NCBI GenBank assembly: GCA_035536455.1
Contig: DATLOC010000030.1
Location: forward strand, 1-64,000
Direction of reading: 5' to 3'
Source: DASUNQ01 sp035536455
GTDB lineage: Bacteria > Acidobacteriota > Thermoanaerobaculia > Multivoradales > UBA5704
Length of the DNA stretch: 64,000 nt
Position 1 is the first letter of the stretch, and every line of letters begins with the position of its first letter. Shown here in pieces: positions 51,631 through 57,937 of the stretch. A program made the translations under genes and the position numbers. The notes beneath the pieces are model-generated. The model searched no databases, had not been told where the DNA came from, and was given only the letters and a program-made list of their open reading frames with translations.

Positions 51631-52402
51631 GGAATCGGTCGTGGGTATCGCAACTGACAAGGCCTTGTTTGGTTTGCGCCATGCCGGGTACTACATTGCA
51701 GGCGCGCGCGCGCGTGGCGACGAAGCCATTCAGTTTGTGCTCAGCGTTGGGCGCTCATTGGGCGAGCTGTACGTGCCGAAAGACTGCGACCCCGCCGCGC
51801 CAGTCATCCGCACCACCCCAACACGCGCGCGCCATGCAGCTCCGTTCGACCGACCTGAAGCTATCGGGTGGCATGGCGACTTCGCAACATACGAGGATCG
51901 CCCGGAGCTCAGCCTGGTGTTTATCACTCGTGCCGATCCACGCGGCGGCGGCTATGGGGCGTGGCGGCTCGCCTCCGTCGCGCAAGTCATTGCAGCCCTA
52001 GGCGCAACAGATGACGGTCGTGCGGCGCTGGACTTGTTGAGCCGGGAAGCCCTCCCGTTCAGTTATGCCGATGGGGAGGCGCCGCGCAGGTTTCTCGTGG
52101 TTCAGCCTGGTCGGAAGGGGCGCCTGGGTCTTAGGTTCTACCTTCCTTCGATCCGCCGCGGCTGCATGGCCGAATACGGTGAGGTTCCGCCGCACGTCGC
52201 GGTCGCGCTCGCGGCTGTGGAGCACGCGAGCGATGCTGTCGCTGAAGTCGTGCCCACGCGGGAAGGGTCCTTGTTGATCACCAGCAACTGGTTCGCCTTG
52301 CACGACCGCGTTCGACAGACGATCAGCCGCACCCGCCCAAACCGCGAAGCGCTGCTATGCTTCGTCAGTCACCCGCGCGTCGGCGCTTTCGGTAACGTCT
52401 AA
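51596..52402 (+). CDS. Second TauD-like Fe(II)/2-oxoglutarate dioxygenase
   Basis: 268 residues. 'LRHAGYYIAGARARGDEAIQ' starts the fold, 'EAIGWHGDFATYEDRPELSL' gives HxD (His ~92), and 'NWFALHDRVRQTISRTRPNR' gives the distal His (~233) and the 2-oxoglutarate Arg. The region 'RFYLPSIRRGCMAEYGEVPP' is a clavaminate-synthase-like insert. ATG 51596 lies 35 bases inside rdrB; GTG 51641 just after the rdrB stop is an alternative start. It is the last gene of the operon and is tied to rdrB by overlap, so it is unlikely to be an accidental neighbour. Confidence 0.72.
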   Translation: MSTNERAETSVRESVVGIATDKALFGLRHAGYYIAGARARGDEAIQFVLSVGRSLGELYVPKDCDPAAPVIRTTPTRARHAAPFDRPEAIGWHGDFATYEDRPELSLVFITRADPRGGGYGAWRLASVAQVIAALGATDDGRAALDLLSREALPFSYADGEAPRRFLVVQPGRKGRLGLRFYLPSIRRGCMAEYGEVPPHVAVALAAVEHASDAVAEVVPTREGSLLITSNWFALHDRVRQTISRTRPNREALLCFVSHPRVGAFGNV

Positions 52403-52404
52403 GC

Positions 52405-52527
52405 GCGTCTGCTCGCGACCTGATGGGCCTGCAGGCGGGCTTGCCGCCGCTCGACTTCTCGGGCCTGGAAGGAAGAGGAAAGAGTCGCTACTTCGTCGCC
52501 ATCGAGGCTGCGCTGGGCCGGGGCTAA
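52405..52527 (+). pseudogene. 3' stump of a Fic/DOC-family gene
   Basis: The frame reads 'ARDLMGLQAGLPPLDFSGLE' followed by 'GKSRYFVAIEAALGRG' and stops at 52525-52527. This matches the C-terminal tail of many Fic AMP-transferases (aGLPxLDFsxixG...YFaaiqaGlxrDY), but the HxFxDGNGR active-site part that should lie upstream is absent: the sequence upstream is the island's oxygenase gene. I read it as the end of a resident fic gene cut by insertion of the island. Confidence 0.55.
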
Positions 52528-52772
52528 GAGCCGATCACTTTGCTTTTCCGCGCGGTGATCGTGCGGACTCTCCGCACACACGGCGGGGGCTCGCATGTTT
52601 GACCTTTCCGGGCGTCGCGAGTTTGGAGGTTCGACTTCGCGACAGTCTTGCGGAGGGGCGCCCGGATCCCTTCGATGGCTGAAGAGGTTGCGACCGAGCG
52701 CAGGATCGCTCGGCGGCGCTTGCCGGGGTCCCGAAGGTACGGATTGGCCTCGATGAGTGTCGGACTCTTCAC
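52524..52772 (-). CDS. Small protein with Fic-inhibitory-type SxxxEG motif
   Basis: 82 residues, GTG start. 'SPTLIEANPYLRDPGKRRRA', 'ILRSVATSSAIEGIRAPLRK' contain the S-A-I-E-G string of the inhibitory helix that blocks ATP binding in Fic enzymes, here on a separate short protein as in class I Fic antitoxins. It is adjacent, tail to tail, to the Fic stump rather than in the usual upstream same-strand position. A TAGAAT a few bases ahead of the GTG on the minus strand suggests a nearly leaderless transcript. The 52773-52927 gap beyond it shows nothing further. Confidence 0.5.
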   Translation of the reverse strand: MKSPTLIEANPYLRDPGKRRRAILRSVATSSAIEGIRAPLRKTVAKSNLQTRDARKGQTCEPPPCVRRVRTITARKSKVIGS

Positions 52773-52927
52773 ATGGAGATTCTATCAGGGGGGTGACGCT
52801 AAGCCGGGGTTGCGAAGCCGTTCAAGGGCTTCCGATTTGCCCGCAACTTCCGGATAGCCCCTCGAGCGGCTCCCCGCGTATCTTCCGAGCGTGCGGCAAC
52901 GGACATTCCGCACCCAAGGAGGACCGC

Positions 52928-53416
52928 ATGACTTCGTTCCGCGTCGTCGCCATCGACACTGCCATCGCCGAGTCGGTCCGCAGCACACTGCGGTCGCCGG
53001 GGTACGGGCACCCGGCCCACACCGAGATCGCCACGGGGTATGGCCCCTGCCGGCACTGCCTGCGCACGTTCCGCGTCGGCGCCGAGGCGCGCATCCTGTT
53101 CACTTACGACCCTTTCGAGGGCGTGGAAGAGCTGCCGCTGCCGGGGCCGGTCTTCGTTCACGCCGAGGCGTGCGAGCGCTACCCGGAGGACGGCGGCTTT
53201 CCCGGCGACCTGCGGCCGCACGCGCTGACGCTCAATGCCTACGCCCACGGCTGCCGGCTGCGGGCGCAGGAGTACGTGGTGGACGGCGCGGTGGACGCCG
53301 CGCTCGAGCGGCTCCTCGCCCGGCCCGAGATCGACTACGTCCACGTCCGCGACACCGCGGCGGGCTGCTACGACCTGCGCGTGGAGCGCGCGAGCGCGAA
53401 CGGGCCTGTGCAGTAG
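52928..53416 (+). CDS. DUF1203 protein
   Basis: 162 residues: 'PGYGHPAHTEIATGYGPCRH', 'CLRTFRVGAEARILFTYDPF', 'PGPVFVHAEACERYPEDGGF' and 'LRPHALTLNAYAHGCRLRAQ' are the DUF1203 signature (CRxCLrtF, fTYdPf, GPvFvHxxxC). The role of this family is unknown; conserved Cys/His suggest metal or redox chemistry. GGAGG precedes the ATG by about seven bases. It is the first backbone-type gene after the island, and composition is again very GC-rich. Confidence 0.88.
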   Translation: MTSFRVVAIDTAIAESVRSTLRSPGYGHPAHTEIATGYGPCRHCLRTFRVGAEARILFTYDPFEGVEELPLPGPVFVHAEACERYPEDGGFPGDLRPHALTLNAYAHGCRLRAQEYVVDGAVDAALERLLARPEIDYVHVRDTAAGCYDLRVERASANGPVQ

Positions 53417-53449
53417 CCGCAGCGGTAGACTGCGGAAGTGCTCGGCCCC

Positions 53450-53917
53450 ATGGACCCGGAGATTCTGGGGGCGCTCTTCCGCGCCCTCGCCGAGGAGCGC
53501 GTCCGCTACGTGCTGATCGGCGGATTGGCGGTCGGCGCCCTGGGTCTCTCGCGCGCGACTCGCGACGTCGATCTCTTTCTGGACCCGGAGCCGAGCAACG
53601 TGGAGGCCGCGCGGCACGCGCTGGAGCGGGTGTTCTCCGATCCCGCGGTGGGCGAGATCACTCCCGCGGCGCTCGACGAGTACGGCCTCATCCGTTACGG
53701 CCCGCCCGAGCACGATTTCGTGATCGACCTGACGACCCGTATCGGTGAGATGTTCCGTTTCGCGGACCTCGAGTGGCAGCCGATCGAGCTCTTCGGGGTG
53801 GCGGTGCCGGTGGCGACCGCGCGGACCTTGATTCGCATGAAGCGCGAAACCGTGCGCCCTCAGGATCGCGCCGACGTCCTGCGCTTGCGCGAGCGCTTCG
53901 GCATCGAGGAGGACTGA
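53450..53917 (+). CDS. Nucleotidyltransferase (MNT/AbiEii-like), putative TA component
   Basis: 155 residues: 'EERVRYVLIGGLAVGALGLS' with the G-G pair and 'RATRDVDLFLDPEPSNVEAA' with D-x-D-L metal ligands, then 'FVIDLTTRIGEMFRFADLEW' with the third acidic residue and 'TLIRMKRETVRPQDRADVLR' with a late K-x-x-R-x-Q-D-R-x-D motif. Small nucleotidyltransferases of this kind AMPylate a partner (MNT) or act as toxins. ATG 53450 gives the natural start; TAGACT ~25 bases upstream may be its -10. It shares one base (TGATG) with the next small gene. Confidence 0.75.
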   Translation: MDPEILGALFRALAEERVRYVLIGGLAVGALGLSRATRDVDLFLDPEPSNVEAARHALERVFSDPAVGEITPAALDEYGLIRYGPPEHDFVIDLTTRIGEMFRFADLEWQPIELFGVAVPVATARTLIRMKRETVRPQDRADVLRLRERFGIEED

Positions 53918-54147
53918 TGCCCGTCTGGAAGTTCCGCACTCTCGAGGAGGCTGATGCGGCGCTCCCGGCCTCGCCGCCGGGCGAGGTCTCCCTGCGCACG
54001 GCGCTGGTTCTCTCGTCGCTCGACGAAGCCGCGCGCCGGGGGGTTCGCATCTCGCAGCGAGGAGTCCACAAGTACCGCACCGTCGCCGAGGGCGAGGCCG
54101 ACCGCGAGCGCTACGCTCTCGAGCAGCTGCGCGCTGCCGAGGACTAA
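53917..54147 (+). CDS. Small partner protein of the nucleotidyltransferase
   Basis: 76 residues: 'MPVWKFRTLEEADAALPASP', 'RTALVLSSLDEAARRGVRIS', 'RGVHKYRTVAEGEADRERYA'. The WkFrslEEAe opening is typical of short proteins encoded next to minimal nucleotidyltransferases. TGATG coupling to the upstream gene supports a two-gene TA-like unit. No catalytic motif is present, so an antitoxin role is inferred from context only. Its 3' end overlaps the converging DUF1572 gene. Confidence 0.6.
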   Translation: MPVWKFRTLEEADAALPASPPGEVSLRTALVLSSLDEAARRGVRISQRGVHKYRTVAEGEADRERYALEQLRAAED

Positions 54148-54695
54148 GCTCCTCCCTCCAGCCGGTACGCCCCGCCGTCCTTCGCCACGTCGAAGTCCCC
54201 CGAGCGCCCGCGCGGGATGGAGAGCGACCGCCAGCTCGCGCCCGCGAAGTGCTTAGCCAGGAAGACGATCTGGCCGACGTGGTAGGCGTAGTGGGAGAGC
54301 TGGCGCTGGATGGCTTCGACGACGGTGTGGGGCTCGCCGCGGATGGTGACGGAGCGCTCCAGGTCCTCCGGGGTGAGCGCGGCGATGGCGTCGAGGGTGA
54401 CCGCCCAGCCTTCGTCCCAGCGCCGGGCGACGCTCGCGCGCGCCTCGCCTGCCTCGTCCTCGAACTCCAGGTCGCGCCCGCGCCAGGGCTTCTCGCCGTC
54501 GCTGGTCAGGAAGTCGGTCCAGCGCGAGCGCATGTTGCCGGCCATGTGCTTGACGACCAGCGCGATGCTGTTGGCCTCCGGGTCGAGGCGGCGGAAGAGC
54601 GCCGCATCGTCCACCTGCGCCATCGCCGCCTCGCCCAGCCCCTTGAGCTTGCGGAGCTGGCGCAGGACGTCGTCGAGGTAGTGCTTGCCGTCCAT
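54144..54695 (-). CDS. DUF1572/DinB-like four-helix protein
   Basis: 183 residues: 'YLDDVLRQLRKLKGLGEAAM', 'EANSIALVVKHMAGNMRSRW' (first His), 'GEPHTVVEAIQRQLSHYAYH' and 'VGQIVFLAKHFAGASWRSLS' (HYAYHVGQI). The three His positions match the metal site of the DinB superfamily; DUF1572 members are cytoplasmic and may be thiol-S-transferases. No signal peptide, unlike the DinB-like protein at 27.2-27.8 kb. It is divergent from the ABC exporter. Confidence 0.88.
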   Translation of the reverse strand: MDGKHYLDDVLRQLRKLKGLGEAAMAQVDDAALFRRLDPEANSIALVVKHMAGNMRSRWTDFLTSDGEKPWRGRDLEFEDEAGEARASVARRWDEGWAVTLDAIAALTPEDLERSVTIRGEPHTVVEAIQRQLSHYAYHVGQIVFLAKHFAGASWRSLSIPRGRSGDFDVAKDGGAYRLEGGA

Positions 54696-54721
54696 CGTCG
54701 GGTCCTCCCGGGCGGAGGATA

Positions 54722-54738
54722 GCGAAGCTAAGCTTCGC
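54722..54738. promoter_or_regulatory. 17-bp palindrome at the ABC operon start
   Basis: GCGAAGCT-A-AGCTTCGC is perfect over 8+8 bases and ends four bases before the ATG at 54743, in the gap between divergent genes. It may be a repressor site or a hairpin that hides the ribosome-binding region. Confidence 0.45.
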
Positions 54739-54742
54739 GGCG

Positions 54743-55681
54743 ATGAGCGTCATCGAGGTCGAGGAGCTGGCGAAGGTCTACCGGGCGGGGAAGGGCGACC
54801 CGGTGCGCGCGCTCGACGGCGTCTCCTTTTCCGTGCCCGCGGGGCAGATCTTCGGCCTCCTCGGCCCGAACGGCGCCGGCAAGTCGACGCTCATCAAGTG
54901 CCTGACGACGATCACCGCGCCCACCTCCGGGCGCGCGGTGGTGGGCGGCTTCGACGTCGTCCGCCGCCCGCTCGACGTGCGCCGCCAGATCGCCGTCGTG
55001 CTGCAGCAGGCCGCGGTCGAGACCATGCTCAGCGTCGAGGACAACCTCCTCGTCTACGCCTACCTCCACGGCATCGGCCGCCGCGAGGCGCGCAGCCGCC
55101 TGCGCGCCATCGTCGAGGAGTTCGACCTCGGCGACCTGCTCGCCGAGACCGTCCAGGACCTGAGCATCGGCACCAAGCGCCGCGTCCAGGTGGCGAAGAT
55201 CTTCATGGTGGACGCGCCGGTCGTCTTCCTCGACGAGGCGACGACGGGCATGGACCCGCTGATGAAGCGGCGGGTCATGGAGCGCATCCGCGCCGAGGCG
55301 CGCGCCGGCCGCACGGTGCTGATCACGACGCAGATCCTGAGCGAGGCCGAGCAGCTCTGCGACACGATCATGATCATCGACCACGGCAGGAAGCTCGCCG
55401 CCGGCACGCTGCCGGAGCTGCGCCGCCTGGCCGAGCAGCTCTTCCGCGTCAGCCTGACCTTCGCCGAGATGAACGACGAGCTGGCGGCCCGCCTGGCCGG
55501 CCTCGAGGCCGTGGAGATGACGATCGACGGCCGGCAGGTCGAGCTGGTCTTCCGCGGCGAGGAGGCGGCGCTCTTGGAGCGCCTCGCCGACATCGCGCGC
55601 CTCGCCCCGATCACCGGCTTCGAGGTCCGCGGCGCCGATCTCGAGCAGGTCTTCGTGGCGCTCGTCGAGGAGAAGCGGTGA
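54743..55681 (+). CDS. ABC transporter ATP-binding protein (ABC-2 exporter)
   Basis: 312 residues. 'IFGLLGPNGAGKSTLIKCLT' Walker A, 'QIAVVLQQAAVETMLSVEDN' Q-loop, 'LSIGTKRRVQVAKIFMVDAP' signature, 'VVFLDEATTGMDPLMKRRVM' Walker B, and 'TTQILSEAEQLCDTIMIIDH' in the H-loop region. The signature reads LSIGT instead of LSGGQ and the switch His of the H-loop is replaced (TTQIL), both unusual but found in some ABC-2 exporters. The C-terminal ~75 residues are the DrrA-type extension. GTGA overlap with the permease. Confidence 0.92.
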   Translation: MSVIEVEELAKVYRAGKGDPVRALDGVSFSVPAGQIFGLLGPNGAGKSTLIKCLTTITAPTSGRAVVGGFDVVRRPLDVRRQIAVVLQQAAVETMLSVEDNLLVYAYLHGIGRREARSRLRAIVEEFDLGDLLAETVQDLSIGTKRRVQVAKIFMVDAPVVFLDEATTGMDPLMKRRVMERIRAEARAGRTVLITTQILSEAEQLCDTIMIIDHGRKLAAGTLPELRRLAEQLFRVSLTFAEMNDELAARLAGLEAVEMTIDGRQVELVFRGEEAALLERLADIARLAPITGFEVRGADLEQVFVALVEEKR

Positions 55682-56439
55682 ACGCCGTCGCCGCGGTCTT
55701 CTACCGCGACTTCCGGCAGCGCATCACCAACGTCGCCTGGCTCTTCTGGGACCTCTTCGTCCCGGTCGCCTACCTGGTGCTCTTCGGCACCGGCTTCGAG
55801 CGCGCCTTCGCCGGCAGCTTCGTCGTCGGCGGCGAGAGCGTGGGCTACGTGGCGTTCCTCCTCCCCGGGGTGATCGCGATGACCAGCTTCGGTGTGGCGA
55901 TGAACACCTCGTGGGGCTTCTTCATGGACAAGGACTCGGGGATCTTCTACGAGCTCCTGACCTACCCGATCACCCGCGAGCAGCTCTTGATCGGCAAGAT
56001 CTGCTTCAACGTGCTGCTCGCCGCGGCCGGGACGCTCCTGGTCGTCGCCGTCGCCGTGCTGGCGCTGGGGGTCGAGGTGCGCTGGGGCGCGCTCCCCCTC
56101 ACCTTCCTCGCCCTCGCCATGACCACCGCCGGGTGGTTCTTCCTGTTCAGCATCGTCGCGGTGCGCATGCGCCGGCTGGACACCTTCAACACCTTGACCA
56201 GCGCCGCCTACATCGTCCTGATGTTCATCAGCACGATGTTCTACCCCTTGGAGCAGCAGCCGGCCTGGTTCCGCGGCGCGGCCCTGCTCAACCCGATGAC
56301 CTGGCAGGTGGACGTCCTGCGCCACACCCTGCTGGGCGTCGGCGCCGCCGCCACGGTGCTCCTCGAAGCCCTGGCGTTCGGCGCCTTCACCCTCGTCTGC
56401 CTCTACTTCGCCGTGCGCGCCCTTAACCGGGCGGCGTGA
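55678..56439 (+). CDS. ABC-2 type permease
   Basis: 253 residues, GTG start. Six hydrophobic helices: 'NVAWLFWDLFVPVAYLVLFG', 'YVAFLLPGVIAMTSFGVAMN', 'ICFNVLLAAAGTLLVVAVAV', 'FLALAMTTAGWFFLFSIVAV', 'AAYIVLMFISTMFYPLEQQP' and the last 'EALAFGAFTLVCLYFAVRAL'. 'ISTMFYPLEQQPAWFRGAAL' followed by 'NPMTWQVDVLR' is the ABC-2 signature loop. With the ATPase it would export a lipid, glycan or drug-like compound; no substrate clue is nearby. Its end overlaps the converging SRPBCC gene by 17 bases. Confidence 0.92.
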   Translation: MNAVAAVFYRDFRQRITNVAWLFWDLFVPVAYLVLFGTGFERAFAGSFVVGGESVGYVAFLLPGVIAMTSFGVAMNTSWGFFMDKDSGIFYELLTYPITREQLLIGKICFNVLLAAAGTLLVVAVAVLALGVEVRWGALPLTFLALAMTTAGWFFLFSIVAVRMRRLDTFNTLTSAAYIVLMFISTMFYPLEQQPAWFRGAALLNPMTWQVDVLRHTLLGVGAAATVLLEALAFGAFTLVCLYFAVRALNRAA

Positions 56440-57223
56440 AGTGCGCTGCCATCCAGTCTCGCCAGGCCGGCTGCTCGCGGGCGGCGACCGCCTGCGCCCC
56501 GTCGCCGTAGAGGTAGGCGTGGAAGTAGGTCATGACCCCGGGGCAGGCGAAGACGCTGACCAGGGCGACGCCGGGGGCCGGCGTGTCGGTGCGCAGCAAG
56601 AGCTTGTGCTCGCCGACCTCTTCGACGACGCCGGCGAGCGCCGGGGCGTCCCCGCCGGCAGCCGCCCGCTGGCCCTCCGCCGCGCCGGTCAGGCCGAGCG
56701 CGCCGCGCAGCGCCGCCCAGGCCTCGTCGAGGGGCAGGGAGCTGCCGCCGGAGACCGAGATCGGGACGCAGCGCTGGCCGGGGAAGTGGGTCAGGTAGAG
56801 CTTCAGGATCTGCAGGTAGGACGCCCAGCCGGTCTTCATGCTGTCGAGCTGGTCGTCCCAGTCGGCCCGGTCGGTGAAGAGGCTGGTCACCAGCCGCACG
56901 ACGCAGATGCCGCCGCCGCGCGCCTCGACGAGGTGCTCGGTGGCGAGCGGCGGCGCGCCCGGCATCCAGTTCTCCGCTTCGAAGACGACCCGGCGGGGCG
57001 GGTCCCACACCGTGACGGTCCCCTTGGCGTCCATCTCCGGCCCCTCGCCGAAGTGGGAGACGGACTCGCCCCCCTCCCGCTCCTCGACCTCGGTGGGGAC
57101 GAACCAGGCGGTGATGCCGGGGCCGGTGGCGATCGCCTGCCAGACCTCCTCGGGGGTGCCGGGGACCCCGACCTCCACGGCGACGGAGCGCATCGTGGGC
57201 GCTGCTTCCTTGACTGTGGTCAT
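56423..57223 (-). CDS. SRPBCC/AHSA1-domain protein
   Basis: 266 residues. 'VEVGVPGTPEEVWQAIATGP', 'GITAWFVPTEVEEREGGESV', 'GTVTVWDPPRRVVFEAENWM' and 'TSLFTDRADWDDQLDSMKTG' form the AHSA1-type START-like lipid/ligand-binding cup. A second, weaker domain fills the C-terminal half ('VGEHKLLLRTDTPAPGVALV'). It starts in an ATGA overlap with the ArsR-family regulator, a very common pairing in GC-rich bacteria, in which the regulator and SRPBCC protein respond to the same unknown small molecule. Confidence 0.9.
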   Translation of the reverse strand: MTTVKEAAPTMRSVAVEVGVPGTPEEVWQAIATGPGITAWFVPTEVEEREGGESVSHFGEGPEMDAKGTVTVWDPPRRVVFEAENWMPGAPPLATEHLVEARGGGICVVRLVTSLFTDRADWDDQLDSMKTGWASYLQILKLYLTHFPGQRCVPISVSGGSSLPLDEAWAALRGALGLTGAAEGQRAAAGGDAPALAGVVEEVGEHKLLLRTDTPAPGVALVSVFACPGVMTYFHAYLYGDGAQAVAAREQPAWRDWMAAHFTPPG

Positions 57224-57822
57224 GACCTCTCCTTCGGTTCGGACGGGTTGGGTAAAGGGTGAGCGGCCACCACGAGGCGGTGCCGGCGCCCGCCGGGCGC
57301 CGCGGCGTCGTGGTAGCGCGCGACGAGCTTGGTGACGGCGGCCGCCAGCTCCTCGGTGAAGGCGGCGCGGTCGGCCGCCGAGCGGAAGCGGACCTCGGCG
57401 TCGAGCGCCAGGGTCGGCAGGCGCTTGCCCGCCGCGTCGGCCCGGCGCACCAGAGTCCCGACCTCGCGCACGATGCGCGCCGCCAGGGCGACGAGGTAGC
57501 GGGCCGAGAGGCGGTCGGCGATCCGGCCGGGGTCGGTGGCCGAGGCGCCGAGCGCTGCGGGGGAGACGACGTAGGAGGCGGCGGTGGCGACCAGGATCCG
57601 CTCGGTCAGCCCGCCCCAGCGGCGCTCCTCGGCGACGTGGACGAGGCCGTGGGCCTCGAGGGCGTGCAGGTGGTAGTTGACCTTCTGGCGCGCCAGCCCC
57701 ACCCGCGCCGCGAGGGTGGACGCCGACCCCGGCTCGGCCAGCGCGGCGAGCAGCCGCGACCGCACGGGGTCCAGGGCCACCACCGCGGCGGCCGGGTCCT
57801 CGATGACTTCGACGGCGAGCAT
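57220..57822 (-). CDS. ArsR-type winged-helix transcriptional regulator
   Basis: 200 residues: 'ALDPVRSRLLAALAEPGSAS', 'TLAARVGLARQKVNYHLHAL', 'EAHGLVHVAEERRWGGLTER' is the ArsR/HTH_20 winged helix (RqkvnYHLhaLe recognition helix). The C-terminal ~110 residues are helical and lack the Cys set of metal-sensing ArsR proteins, so a ligand or partner other than metal is expected. A perfect 7-6-7 palindrome sits 16 bases before its ATG, the probable autoregulatory operator. Confidence 0.9.
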   Translation of the reverse strand: MLAVEVIEDPAAAVVALDPVRSRLLAALAEPGSASTLAARVGLARQKVNYHLHALEAHGLVHVAEERRWGGLTERILVATAASYVVSPAALGASATDPGRIADRLSARYLVALAARIVREVGTLVRRADAAGKRLPTLALDAEVRFRSAADRAAFTEELAAAVTKLVARYHDAAAPGGRRHRLVVAAHPLPNPSEPKERS

Positions 57823-57837
57823 GCGGGGATTCCACCA

Positions 57838-57857
57838 TTGACAAACATTCTTGTCAA
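57838..57857 (-). promoter_or_regulatory. Operator palindrome overlapping the arsR-SRPBCC promoter
   Basis: TTGACAA-N6-TTGTCAA is a perfect inverted repeat. On the minus strand its first half is also a consensus -35 (TTGACA), with TGGAAT 17 bases on as a possible -10, eight bases before the ATG. A repressor bound here would block the promoter directly. Confidence 0.7.
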
Positions 57858-57937
57858 GGGCGGGCCCGAGCCTCTACGGCCCGCCGGCCGGCGCTCCGCC
57901 CGAGTTGTGACAGTATTTCGCGTAAAAGGAGACCAAC

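Larger units (their letters stand above)
39596..52402 (+). other. Genomic island with an eight-gene operon including RADAR
   Basis: By eye, base and codon use change near 39.6 kb (many more A/T third positions, AT-rich words such as TTTATCTATAGG) and change back just after 52.4 kb. The left edge follows a possibly eroded TA-like pair; the right edge abuts the 3' stump of a Fic gene. All eight genes are on the plus strand with overlaps or gaps under 40 bases. No integrase, transposase or direct-repeat att pair is visible inside the window. Confidence 0.7.
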
